Origin: JBCDLI01 sp038745535
Lineage (GTDB): Bacteria > Pseudomonadota > Alphaproteobacteria > Rhizobiales > Rhizobiaceae
Direction of reading: 5' to 3'
NCBI GenBank assembly: GCA_038745535.1
Contig: JBCDLI010000029.1
Span: 1-28,353, forward strand
Length of the DNA: 28,353 nt
Positions within the stretch are counted from its first letter, which is position 1, and every line of letters starts with the position of its first letter. This document shows positions 7,324 to 13,945 of this stretch, in pieces. The notes beneath the pieces were generated by a model. It ran no database searches. It worked only from the letters and a program-made list of their open reading frames with translations, and was not told the origin of the DNA. The position numbers were made by a program, and so were the translations under genes.

Positions 7324-8955
7324 TCACTGCGCTTCCCGAACGACGATTTCGACTTTTTCTTCTGGAGCGTCTTCAACTTCTTCTTCGACCTCGGGCTCGC
7401 GCAGGTCTTCTTCGGTCACCCATCCCGCTTTCAAACGGGCGGTGATAATCATTTCTTCGGCGTCTGCGCGGCTCATGCCAAATGAGGTTAAATAGCCATC
7501 ATGCATGGTGGTTTCGCCGTCTTTGCGCTCACGCCACCCCACAAGATCATCGACAGCACAGCCGGCAAAGTCTTCCAGCGATTTTACGTCCTCTTCGCCA
7601 AGCTTCACGAGCATCGCCGTCGTCAAACCTTCGATTTCACGTATATCGTCTTGAACGCCAAGCGATTTGCGCTTCGCATCCAGTTCGGCCTCTGCGGCTT
7701 CTAGGTGATCACGGGCGCGCGCCTGGATCTCATCTGCCGTTGCCTCGTCAAAGCCTTCGATCGCCGCAACTTCTTCCATGTCGACATAGGCGACTTCTTC
7801 GATGGAGCCAAAGCCTTCCGATGCCAGCACCTGACCCACCATCTCGTCCACGTCGAGCGCGTTCATGAAGAGTTCGGTGCGTTCGGTGAACTCCTTCTGA
7901 CGACGGCCGGATTCTTCTTCCTCGGTCAAAATGTCGATGTCCCAGCCGGTCAGTTGTGAAGCCAGACGCACGTTTTGACCGCGACGGCCAATGGCCAGCG
8001 ACAATTGCTCGTCTGGAACCACGACCTCGATACGTTCCGCATCTTCGTCGAGAACAACCTTGGCCACTTGAGCAGGTTGCAGCGCATTGACGATGAACGA
8101 AGCCGCATCGGGCTGCCACGGAATAATATCGATCTTTTCGCCCTGCAGTTCGCCAACCACGGCCTGCACCCGCGAACCTCTCATACCGACGCAAGCGCCG
8201 ACGGGATCGATGGAAGAGTCGTTTGAGATGACCGCAATTTTCGCGCGGGAACCGGGATCACGGGCTACCGAGCGTATTTCGATGATGCCGTCATAGATTT
8301 CTGGCACTTCCATCTGGAAGAGTTTCGCCATGAATTGGGGGTGCGTGCGCGACAGGAATATCTGCGGACCACGCGCTTCACGGCGCACATCGTAAATGTA
8401 AGCGCGGGTACGATCACCGTAGCGCATTGCTTCGCGCGGGATCATTTCATCGCGGCGGATAATGCCCTCGCCGCGGCCAAGATCGACAATAACGTTTCCG
8501 TATTCAACCCGCTTGACCGTGCAGTTGATGATCTCACCGACGCGGTCTTTAAATTCGTCAAACTGCTGGTCGCGCTCTGCATCGCGGACCTTCTGGAAGA
8601 TAATCTGCTTTGCCGATTGCGCCGCGATGCGCCCGAAATCAAGCGGCGGCAGCGGTTCGGCGATATAGTCGCCAAGCTGCGCTTCCGGGTTTTTCGACTG
8701 CGCAACCTCAAGAAACATCTGCGTGGTCGGCTCTTCGACAGTCGTCACCACTTCCATCAAACGCTGCAAGCGAATTTCACCAGTTTTGGTGTTGATGTCT
8801 GCGCGGATTTTGGTCTCTTGACCGTAACGCGACTTCGCCGCCTTTTCGATGGCCTCCGCCATGGCTTCGACAACGATTTCCTTGTCGATATTCTTTTCCC
8901 GCGCGACTGCATCAGCGATTTGCAGAAGTTCGAGCTTGTTTGCGCTTACGGCCAT
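7324..8955 (-). CDS. nusA: Transcription termination/antitermination factor NusA
   Basis: NusA binds RNA polymerase and nascent RNA, stimulating pausing and intrinsic termination and taking part in antitermination complexes. The 543-residue protein has the N-terminal polymerase-binding domain (1-130), an S1 domain (about 137-200), two KH domains (GMRG near 257-260; IGRRGQNVRLA at 322-332), and C-terminal helix-hairpin-helix repeats with an acidic tail (about 360-543). ATG at 8955 follows AAGGAGA. It lies 21 nt downstream of rimP. Since NusA affects intrinsic terminators, the terminator hairpin just upstream of rimP could give feedback on this operon; that is inference. Confidence 0.97.
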   Translation of the reverse strand: MAVSANKLELLQIADAVAREKNIDKEIVVEAMAEAIEKAAKSRYGQETKIRADINTKTGEIRLQRLMEVVTTVEEPTTQMFLEVAQSKNPEAQLGDYIAEPLPPLDFGRIAAQSAKQIIFQKVRDAERDQQFDEFKDRVGEIINCTVKRVEYGNVIVDLGRGEGIIRRDEMIPREAMRYGDRTRAYIYDVRREARGPQIFLSRTHPQFMAKLFQMEVPEIYDGIIEIRSVARDPGSRAKIAVISNDSSIDPVGACVGMRGSRVQAVVGELQGEKIDIIPWQPDAASFIVNALQPAQVAKVVLDEDAERIEVVVPDEQLSLAIGRRGQNVRLASQLTGWDIDILTEEEESGRRQKEFTERTELFMNALDVDEMVGQVLASEGFGSIEEVAYVDMEEVAAIEGFDEATADEIQARARDHLEAAEAELDAKRKSLGVQDDIREIEGLTTAMLVKLGEEDVKSLEDFAGCAVDDLVGWRERKDGETTMHDGYLTSFGMSRADAEEMIITARLKAGWVTEEDLREPEVEEEVEDAPEEKVEIVVREAQ

Positions 8956-8976
8956 GTTGAGGTCTCCTTGCAGGCG

Positions 8977-9648
8977 CTAGGGCGTGTTGGGCATTGAGGA
9001 TTTGGAATTGTCAGTCTTCGGCGCTTTCTCGTTAGGCGCGTCGTCTTCGTCGAAACCGTCGACTTGCTTCGCCTTTTTGGAGGCTTTGAGCGAGGCTTCG
9101 ATCAGTTCGTCGGTGAGGATAAGCCGCGCATCTGAAACGGTGTCGTAGGGTATTTCTACAATCGGCACATCGTTCATGCTCGGCTTGTCGCGCTCCAGCG
9201 TGAAGCTGGTCGAACCCGCATCTGTTATTGTACCGCGAAAGCGCCTCTTGCCTTCGATCATGATGGAGGTCTCGACCTTCGCGATGTGCCCGCGCCACTT
9301 CCCGAAGTCTGACGCCCGAACAAGTGGACGATCAATGCCCGGCGACGACACTTCCAGATGATAGGCGCGGTCTATAATGTCTTCCACATCTAACAGCGGC
9401 GACAACAGGCGCGAAATGGACTCGCAATCTTCGACCATCATCGTGCCGTCGGCCCGCTCCGCCATGATTTGCAGTGTCATGCCGTTCATCCCGGACAGGC
9501 GCACGCGAACCAGCCGATAACCTTCGGCATTCAAAATCGGTTCGATAGCCGTCGTCACGCGCGCGTCCACGCCCGTTTCGGGAACGAGGCGCGGCTCTTC
9601 GTTGATGATGGGTGCCAGCGGCGTTGTCATCGGGTGCGTTTCAGCCAT
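8977..9648 (-). CDS. rimP: Ribosome maturation factor RimP
   Basis: RimP helps 30S subunit assembly. The 223-residue product has the family N-terminal domain (EPILNAEGYRLVRVRLSG...LQIMAERADGTMMVEDCESISRLLSPLLD) with YHLEVSSPGIDRPLV, followed by the SH3-like C-terminal domain and a long charged tail typical of Hyphomicrobiales. ATG at 9648 is taken as the start; a second ATG at 9630 is possible. Neither has a good Shine-Dalgarno site, and the first lies directly after the U tract of a terminator-like hairpin, so translation and transcription of this 5' end may be controlled together. It is the first gene of the nusA operon. Confidence 0.95.
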   Translation of the reverse strand: MAETHPMTTPLAPIINEEPRLVPETGVDARVTTAIEPILNAEGYRLVRVRLSGMNGMTLQIMAERADGTMMVEDCESISRLLSPLLDVEDIIDRAYHLEVSSPGIDRPLVRASDFGKWRGHIAKVETSIMIEGKRRFRGTITDAGSTSFTLERDKPSMNDVPIVEIPYDTVSDARLILTDELIEASLKASKKAKQVDGFDEDDAPNEKAPKTDNSKSSMPNTP

Positions 9649-9649
9649 T

Positions 9650-9680
9650 AAAAAAGAGCGGGTCCGGTAGGGCCCACTCT
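9650..9680 (-). terminator. Intrinsic terminator hairpin immediately upstream of rimP
   Basis: On the minus strand AGAGTGGGCCC pairs with GGACCCGCTCT around the loop TACC (9655-9680), with one G-T wobble and one mismatch. The arm runs directly into six T residues (9655-9650), followed by one A and the rimP ATG at 9648. This has the form of a Rho-independent terminator. It may end transcription from the upstream pair of genes, or act as an attenuator for rimP-nusA. Confidence 0.75.
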
Positions 9681-9744
9681 CTTACGAGATCAGATTGTTA
9701 AGTTGGATATACGCAGAACGATGGCCGTGTGCAAGTGGGCCTAC
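9655..9744 (-). promoter_or_regulatory. Candidate antiterminator/terminator switch in the rimP leader
   Basis: The segment at 9744-9733 (minus strand GTAGGCCCACTT) is complementary, apart from one bulged base, to 9680-9667, the 5' arm of the rimP terminator. Pairing of the first with the second would prevent the terminator, giving two exclusive RNA folds. No ligand-binding domain is recognised. A caution: the best promoter match overlaps the upstream segment, so only transcripts starting further upstream would contain it. Confidence 0.5.
9706..9734 (-). promoter_or_regulatory. Candidate sigma-70 promoter for rimP-nusA
   Basis: TTGCAC (9734-9729) and TATATC (9711-9706) are separated by exactly 17 bases on the minus strand. 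Transcription would begin near 9699 and run about 50 nt to the end of the terminator U tract. The match is moderate and unproven. Confidence 0.4.
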
Positions 9745-9772
9745 AAAATACGCCTAAATCGGCAATTGATGA

Positions 9773-10186
9773 TCAGTCCGTCTCTTTCCGCTGGATACCG
9801 TCCGTAGCGCTATCGACCTCTTCGATTAACAATTGATCACCAACGCTCGGCCAACCACGAAGAAATTTCATATTCCGCTTCGCCGCCATTCTCTTTGAGT
9901 TCGACATTATTCTGTCCCGAACCCCCTTCGCGGCGCGCTCCTCCATAGTCATTACCACCGTGCCGTCTGGGTTCGTCGATTTAACGGTGCCAATAAACAC
10001 AGCGCCTTCCGCAATTCCTATGACACGCTTTGGGTCCACAGATAACACTTCAACTTCCTGCTCAGCGGTATCTTTGGGTCTGATCGTTAAATCAATGTCA
10101 CTGGCCCGAGCGATATCATCCAAGGCTTTGAGCCTTGCCAGCATTTTGCCGTCGTCGTCTAACGCTTGATACTCTTCGCGTGTCAT
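9773..10186 (-). CDS. Hypothetical protein, second gene of an unknown pair
   Basis: I do not recognise this 137-residue protein. It has no signal peptide or membrane segment. The N-terminal third is likely helical (MTREEYQALDDDGKMLARLK), the middle is strand-rich (about residues 45-80, with VEVLSVDPKRVIGIAEGAVFIGTV), and a basic helix follows (about 84-110: ERAAKGVRDRIMSNSKRMAAKR). The C-terminus is acidic and polar. ATG at 10186 starts 13 nt after the stop of the upstream small gene, so the two are probably co-transcribed. It is the last gene before the rimP leader terminator. The basic segment would allow nucleic-acid contact, but that is speculation. Confidence 0.7.
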   Translation of the reverse strand: MTREEYQALDDDGKMLARLKALDDIARASDIDLTIRPKDTAEQEVEVLSVDPKRVIGIAEGAVFIGTVKSTNPDGTVVMTMEERAAKGVRDRIMSNSKRMAAKRNMKFLRGWPSVGDQLLIEEVDSATDGIQRKETD

Positions 10187-10199
10187 CGGTCACATCCAA

Positions 10200-10505
10200 T
10201 CAAAGACCCGTCGCTCCTCGTAGAGTAGCAAATCGCTCCGCAAGTTTCAAAGCCTTGCGCAAGGCTTCCTCATCACGATGGCGCCGGACGCCCCCCACAG
10301 TTACGACAACTTTGTCGTCGACCCGGCCGACGATAAAAATGAAATCAAAACCCTTGATGGTCCTGCCGCGGACGTTCCCTTCACAAATGTCGCGATCGGA
10401 AAACGGCACCGCTTTCAAATTACCTGCAACTGTTTCCAGAAACTCATCTGAAATTCGGTTGTCTTTGATATCCCAATCGGCAGTTTCGGCGAAGTCAACT
10501 ACCAC
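10200..10505 (-). CDS. Hypothetical protein, first gene of an unknown pair
   Basis: I do not recognise this protein. From GTG at 10505 it has 101 residues; it is predicted alpha/beta with a strand hairpin (FDFIFIVGRVDDKVVVTVGGV, split by VDD) and a C-terminal basic helix (EEALRKALKLAERFATLR). The overall size and strand content recall small toxin-like folds, but no catalytic pattern can be pointed to. The frame is open upstream to a stop near 10554, with coding-like sequence VQVVVDFAETADW. A strong AGGAG lies at 10542-10538, and the only candidate near it in frame is AUU at 10526, 11 bases away. The true start is unresolved. No gene lies on its 5' side for 137 nt except the divergent deacetylase. 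Confidence 0.6.
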   Translation of the reverse strand: MVVDFAETADWDIKDNRISDEFLETVAGNLKAVPFSDRDICEGNVRGRTIKGFDFIFIVGRVDDKVVVTVGGVRRHRDEEALRKALKLAERFATLRGATGL

Positions 10506-10642
10506 TTGAACATTGCGATATCGAATATTGCTTATGTCTCCTGAATAATTGAATTAACAGCTTCTAATCAATGCTCAATCTCGTTTGTCTCACAGTTCAT
10601 TAACTCTACCCGTTTACCATCTTCGTTAGTTTTTGAGTACGC
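10506..10642. other. AT-rich divergent intergenic region
   Basis: This 137-nt gap separates the unknown pair (minus) from the deacetylase (plus) and must hold both promoters. The minus strand carries AGGAG at 10542-10538. I found no confident -35/-10 pair, tRNA or terminator here. Confidence 0.5.
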
Positions 10643-11500
10643 GTGTTGGAGTTTTCGTTGAAGCCTTTTCAGTCGGGCGTCGAACGACGTCGTTTTTTCC
10701 AAAACACAATCTCCTGTGCTGTCGCGCTTCTTCTCCTGAGCGGGTGTGCAGCAATTCAGCGACCTGCTGTCCAAGCCGAGCAACCGGGCCCACAGATAGA
10801 GCCAGCGGCATTTGCGTCCGCTGGACCTCTCGTGATCGAAGCGCCTGTGATTTCGGGCGGATCGAAGCTCGCCGGTCGGACGCTGACCGTGCAATCCATC
10901 GGCGATATTCAACTTGGAGACAAAGAGGTCGTGTTGACCTTCGATGACGGCCCGGTGGGCGGTCGTACGGACTCAATTCTCACAACGCTTGACCGTTTTG
11001 GCGTGAAAGCAACGTTTTTGATGGTGGGGCAAATGGCAAGCGCGCGACCGGCGCAGGTTCGCAAGGTTGCTAAGCGCGGCCACTCCATCGGCAGTCACAC
11101 GATGAACCATCCCAACCTCGCCCGTATGAGCTTTGACCGCGCTGTGGCCGAAATTCGTCGCGGTGAAGCACCTTTGCGCGCCGCCGGGATCAACCCGACC
11201 TTCTTCCGCTTTCCCTATCTTGCTGATACTCAGGCGCTGCGCAACTACCTCTCGCGGCGCGGCATCGTAGTATTGGACGCCGACATCGACTCCAAAGACT
11301 ATTTTAAAGTGAGCCCAGCGGCAGTTGCGGCGCGAACCATGCGGACGCTCCGCCAACGCGGCAAAGGCATTATTTTGATGCACGATCTACACGCACGCAC
11401 GGCAACCATGTTGCCCGATTTGCTGCGCCAGATGGAGCGTGAAGGCTACAAGGTGGTGCACCTGCAAAGCCCACAGCAATTGCAGGTCGCTTCACGCTAG
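10643..11500 (+). CDS. Polysaccharide deacetylase-family lipoprotein
   Basis: The 285-residue product begins with a basic region and hydrophobic segment ending in a lipobox, LSGC, with lipidation Cys35, so it is probably anchored in the envelope facing the periplasm. A NodB-homology (carbohydrate esterase 4) domain spans about 94-280. Visible motifs are LTFDDGP (catalytic and metal Asp 101/102), SHTMNHP (metal His 152 and 156), RFPY (189-192) and ILMHD (His 247). These enzymes remove acetyl groups from N-acetylglucosamine polymers, such as peptidoglycan or exopolysaccharide; the substrate here is unknown. The start is GTG at 10643, the first in-frame start after a stop at 10634-10636, with no good ribosome binding site. 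It is the only gene on the plus strand and converges on cysA with a 4-nt overlap. Confidence 0.9.
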   Translation: MLEFSLKPFQSGVERRRFFQNTISCAVALLLLSGCAAIQRPAVQAEQPGPQIEPAAFASAGPLVIEAPVISGGSKLAGRTLTVQSIGDIQLGDKEVVLTFDDGPVGGRTDSILTTLDRFGVKATFLMVGQMASARPAQVRKVAKRGHSIGSHTMNHPNLARMSFDRAVAEIRRGEAPLRAAGINPTFFRFPYLADTQALRNYLSRRGIVVLDADIDSKDYFKVSPAAVAARTMRTLRQRGKGIILMHDLHARTATMLPDLLRQMEREGYKVVHLQSPQQLQVASR

Positions 11501-12222
11501 GCGGCGCCCATCAATTGCCGCGGCTGCGGAACCTCTTGGCCAAACTGCTTCAAGTTCTCAGGGCGGTCGTATTCAACGATGCGGCCTTGATCCATGACAG
11601 CGATGCGGTCGGCGAGCGAAAAGGCTTCTGCCTGATCGTGGGTCACGAGGATCGCGCTGACACCGACCTTTTGCTGAAGTTCACGCACTGAATTGCGAAG
11701 AGACACACGCACCTGCGCATCGAGCGCACTGAAAGGCTCATCCATAAGCAACAGGCGCGGATTGATCGCGAGCGCTCGCGCCATCGCCACGCGCTGACGC
11801 TGTCCGCCGGACAATTGCGCGGGATAACGGTCGCCCAGACGCGGAAGCTCAATCATCTCCAGTAGTTCCGACACACGGTCAGCGATCTCGCCTTTTGAAG
11901 GCCGTGAACCGCGGTCCATGACGCGAAGTCCAAAGGCGATGTTCTGCTCGACGGTCATGTGCCGGAAAAGCGCATAGCTTTGAAACACCATTCCGAAGCG
12001 GCGCTTGCCAGCTGGGGTGAGTGTTACGTCTTCGCCGTCAAAATGCAGCGTGCCCTTTTCAGGGAACAGCAGCCCGGCAATGATGTTGAGCAGCGTCGTT
12101 TTGCCGGAACCGGATGGTCCAAGCAGCGCCACAAATTCGCCGGGCGCGATGTCCAGCGAGACGCCTTTCAACACCTCGGTGTCGCCGAACGACTTTTCGA
12201 TGTCTCGAATCTGGAAGGTCAT
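11497..12222 (-). CDS. cysA: Sulfate ABC transporter ATP-binding protein, short form
   Basis: This ATPase would power sulfate (possibly thiosulfate) uptake through the two permeases encoded upstream. The 241-residue protein contains a complete nucleotide-binding domain: Walker A GPSGSGKT (35-42), Q-loop Gln81, signature LSGGQ (137-141), Walker B LLLMDEP with Asp161/Glu162, and the switch His195. It stops shortly after this domain. Well-known CysA proteins are about 340-365 residues with a C-terminal beta-barrel regulatory domain, absent here. No frameshift is evident, because the natural stop lies in the shared CTAG with the deacetylase. It overlaps cysW by 4 nt. Assignment to sulfate rests on the neighbouring genes. 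Confidence 0.9.
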   Translation of the reverse strand: MTFQIRDIEKSFGDTEVLKGVSLDIAPGEFVALLGPSGSGKTTLLNIIAGLLFPEKGTLHFDGEDVTLTPAGKRRFGMVFQSYALFRHMTVEQNIAFGLRVMDRGSRPSKGEIADRVSELLEMIELPRLGDRYPAQLSGGQRQRVAMARALAINPRLLLMDEPFSALDAQVRVSLRNSVRELQQKVGVSAILVTHDQAEAFSLADRIAVMDQGRIVEYDRPENLKQFGQEVPQPRQLMGAA

Positions 12223-13022
12223 GCGTGGGCCTCTTTTCTCGGTCCAAAATAGGTTACAACGGCGCGCATTGCCAAAGTTAAAAGTGCCAAGCCGGTTAGA
12301 AGCGTAGCAGCAGCGAACGCGCCGGTGGCGTTATAGTTGTTGTAAAGCAGTTCAATTTGCAGCGGCAGGGTCATTGTCTGACCTCGAATTGTACCGGACA
12401 CGACGCTGACCGCGCCGAACTCACCCATGGCACGCGCAGCTGATAGAATGACTCCATAAGCGAGGCCCCAAGAGATGTTTGGCAGGACGATCAGGCGAAA
12501 CATCTGGAAGCCGCTTGCGCCAAGCGTGAGCGCCGCTTTTTCTTCATCGCGGCCGGTGACCATCAGCACGGGCATCACTTCTCGGACGACAAACGGGCAG
12601 GTGATGAATGCGCTAACCAGCACGATGCCTGTGAGGTTGAACATGAGCTGAATATTGTAGTTCGCCAGCACGCCGCCGACGGGCCCGTAGGCACCATAGA
12701 TGAGCAAGAAACAGAGACCAGCCACCACAGGAGATACCGCAAAGGGCGACTCGATGATGACAAGCAGTGCGCGGCGACCCGGGAATTCAAACCGCGCCAG
12801 CGCCCAAGCCGCTGCAATACCAAACACCACATTAATCGGCAAAACGATAAGAGCGGTGATGATCGTGAGGCGGATTGCAAAAACGGTCTCAGGATCGGAG
12901 ACCGCCGTCCAATAGGCTCCAAGACCGTCTGCAAAGGCGCGATTGAAGATCGAGATGACCGGGAGCAGAACGACAAAGCCGACGAAAAAGACCGCGAGAC
13001 CGATGAGTAGTTTGCGAACCAT
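12219..13022 (-). CDS. cysW: Sulfate ABC transporter permease CysW
   Basis: CysW is one of two inner-membrane subunits that form the sulfate channel. The 267-residue protein has about six hydrophobic segments (for example 5-25, 50-75, 85-110, 130-148, 190-210 and 238-258) and the ATPase-docking EAA loop EEKAALTLGAS at 160-170. ATG at 13022 shares bases with the stop of the upstream permease gene (ATGA), and its own end overlaps cysA by 4 nt, so translation of the three genes is likely coupled. The order of SBP, CysT, CysW, CysA matches known sulfate operons. Confidence 0.94.
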   Translation of the reverse strand: MVRKLLIGLAVFFVGFVVLLPVISIFNRAFADGLGAYWTAVSDPETVFAIRLTIITALIVLPINVVFGIAAAWALARFEFPGRRALLVIIESPFAVSPVVAGLCFLLIYGAYGPVGGVLANYNIQLMFNLTGIVLVSAFITCPFVVREVMPVLMVTGRDEEKAALTLGASGFQMFRLIVLPNISWGLAYGVILSAARAMGEFGAVSVVSGTIRGQTMTLPLQIELLYNNYNATGAFAAATLLTGLALLTLAMRAVVTYFGPRKEAHA

Positions 13023-13870
13023 CAGCGCGCCTCCTTCAAGTAGGCATAGAGCCTTGTTTGCACGATATTGATGATGGCGAGAAGTAACAACGACAGGCCG
13101 AGAAGCGTGCCTGCAATGGCAGCTGCTGCCGGGTAATCGAACTCATCAAGCCTGATCAGGATGAGCAGCGAAGCAATCTCGGTTTCAAACGGCATGTTGC
13201 CAGCGATAAAGATGACCGCGCCAAACTCGCCAAGCGAACGCACAAAAGAGAGGCCGACGCCGGTCAAAATTGCAGGCAGCAGCGGACGCAGCAGAACGCG
13301 GAAGAACATCTGCGGCTGGCTTGCTCCAAGGGTCAACGCCGCGCGTTCCTCGTCGGGGTCGAGTTCCTCAATGGCAGGCTGCAAGGCGCGCACGGCGAAC
13401 GGAAAGGACGTGAAAGTCATGGCGAGCACGATGCCCCACCAGGTGTAGGCGATCTGAATGCCTGTTGGCTCTAACAATTGGCCAAGCCAGCCGGAACGGT
13501 CGTAAAGCGACACCAGCGCGATGCCCGCGACCGCCGTTGGCAGGGCGAAGGGAAGATCAATCACCGCGTCAAGAATTGAGAGTCCCGGAAATCGGTAACG
13601 CACCAGCACCCAAGCAACGAGCAGGCCGAAAACACCATTGAAGAGCGTGGCGAGACCAGCGGCGCTGATTGTGACCCAAAGCGCGGCAAGTGTCCGCCGT
13701 GAGGTCATGATCCGCAGATAGTCACTCAGATCAAGTTGGGCCAACTGCCACAATAAACCGCTGAGCGGCAGCAGAATAATCAGCGTCACGAAAAGCACAG
13801 TTATTCCGAGCGACAGCGATAGGCCGGGGATCACACGGGGGCCAGACGATGTCGAAAAAGCGAGTGCCAT
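13022..13870 (-). CDS. cysT: Sulfate ABC transporter permease CysT (CysU)
   Basis: This is the partner of CysW in the membrane channel. The 282-residue product has hydrophobic segments at about 20-45, 62-90, 102-122, 142-162, 215-232 and 250-272, and the cytoplasmic loop EERAALTLGAS (174-184) that contacts the ATPase. ATG at 13870 is used; the ribosome binding site is weak. It starts 75 nt after the first-position binding-protein gene, with a stable intercistronic hairpin in the gap. Confidence 0.94.
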   Translation of the reverse strand: MALAFSTSSGPRVIPGLSLSLGITVLFVTLIILLPLSGLLWQLAQLDLSDYLRIMTSRRTLAALWVTISAAGLATLFNGVFGLLVAWVLVRYRFPGLSILDAVIDLPFALPTAVAGIALVSLYDRSGWLGQLLEPTGIQIAYTWWGIVLAMTFTSFPFAVRALQPAIEELDPDEERAALTLGASQPQMFFRVLLRPLLPAILTGVGLSFVRSLGEFGAVIFIAGNMPFETEIASLLILIRLDEFDYPAAAAIAGTLLGLSLLLLAIINIVQTRLYAYLKEAR

Positions 13871-13904
13871 TTTCAGGTGCTTTGCGTGGTTTTAGACAAG
13901 CGGC

Positions 13905-13932
13905 GAGCCGCAACTCAAATCAGCTGCGGCTC
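13905..13932 (-). repeat. Intercistronic stem-loop between the binding-protein gene and cysT
   Basis: GAGCCGCA (13905-13912) and TGCGGCTC (13925-13932) form a perfect 8-bp stem with a 12-nt loop, not followed by a U tract in the direction of transcription. Such structures often protect the upstream message from 3' degradation, so that the abundant binding protein is made in excess of the permeases. That role is inferred here. Confidence 0.55.
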
Positions 13933-13945
13933 CGATATGTGTTTC

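Noticed and set aside
8335..8997. Plus-strand reading frame of 220 codons
   Set aside because: It is antisense to nusA, and the product shows no family features.
9649..9772. Possible tRNA in the rimP leader, as in the E. coli metY-rimP arrangement
   Set aside because: No acceptor stem, T-loop or CCA pattern can be drawn on either strand; only the terminator and its upstream complement are seen.
9773..10505. Calling the unknown pair a toxin-antitoxin system
   Set aside because: The size and order fit loosely, but no catalytic residues or DNA-binding antitoxin fold can be identified from the sequence.
10568..10912. Minus-strand frame of 114 codons, ending in a helical tail (LKRLQRKLQHAYSK)
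   Set aside because: Most of it is opposite the deacetylase lipoprotein start, with no ribosome site or family match. A short tail gene cannot be excluded, but is not supported.
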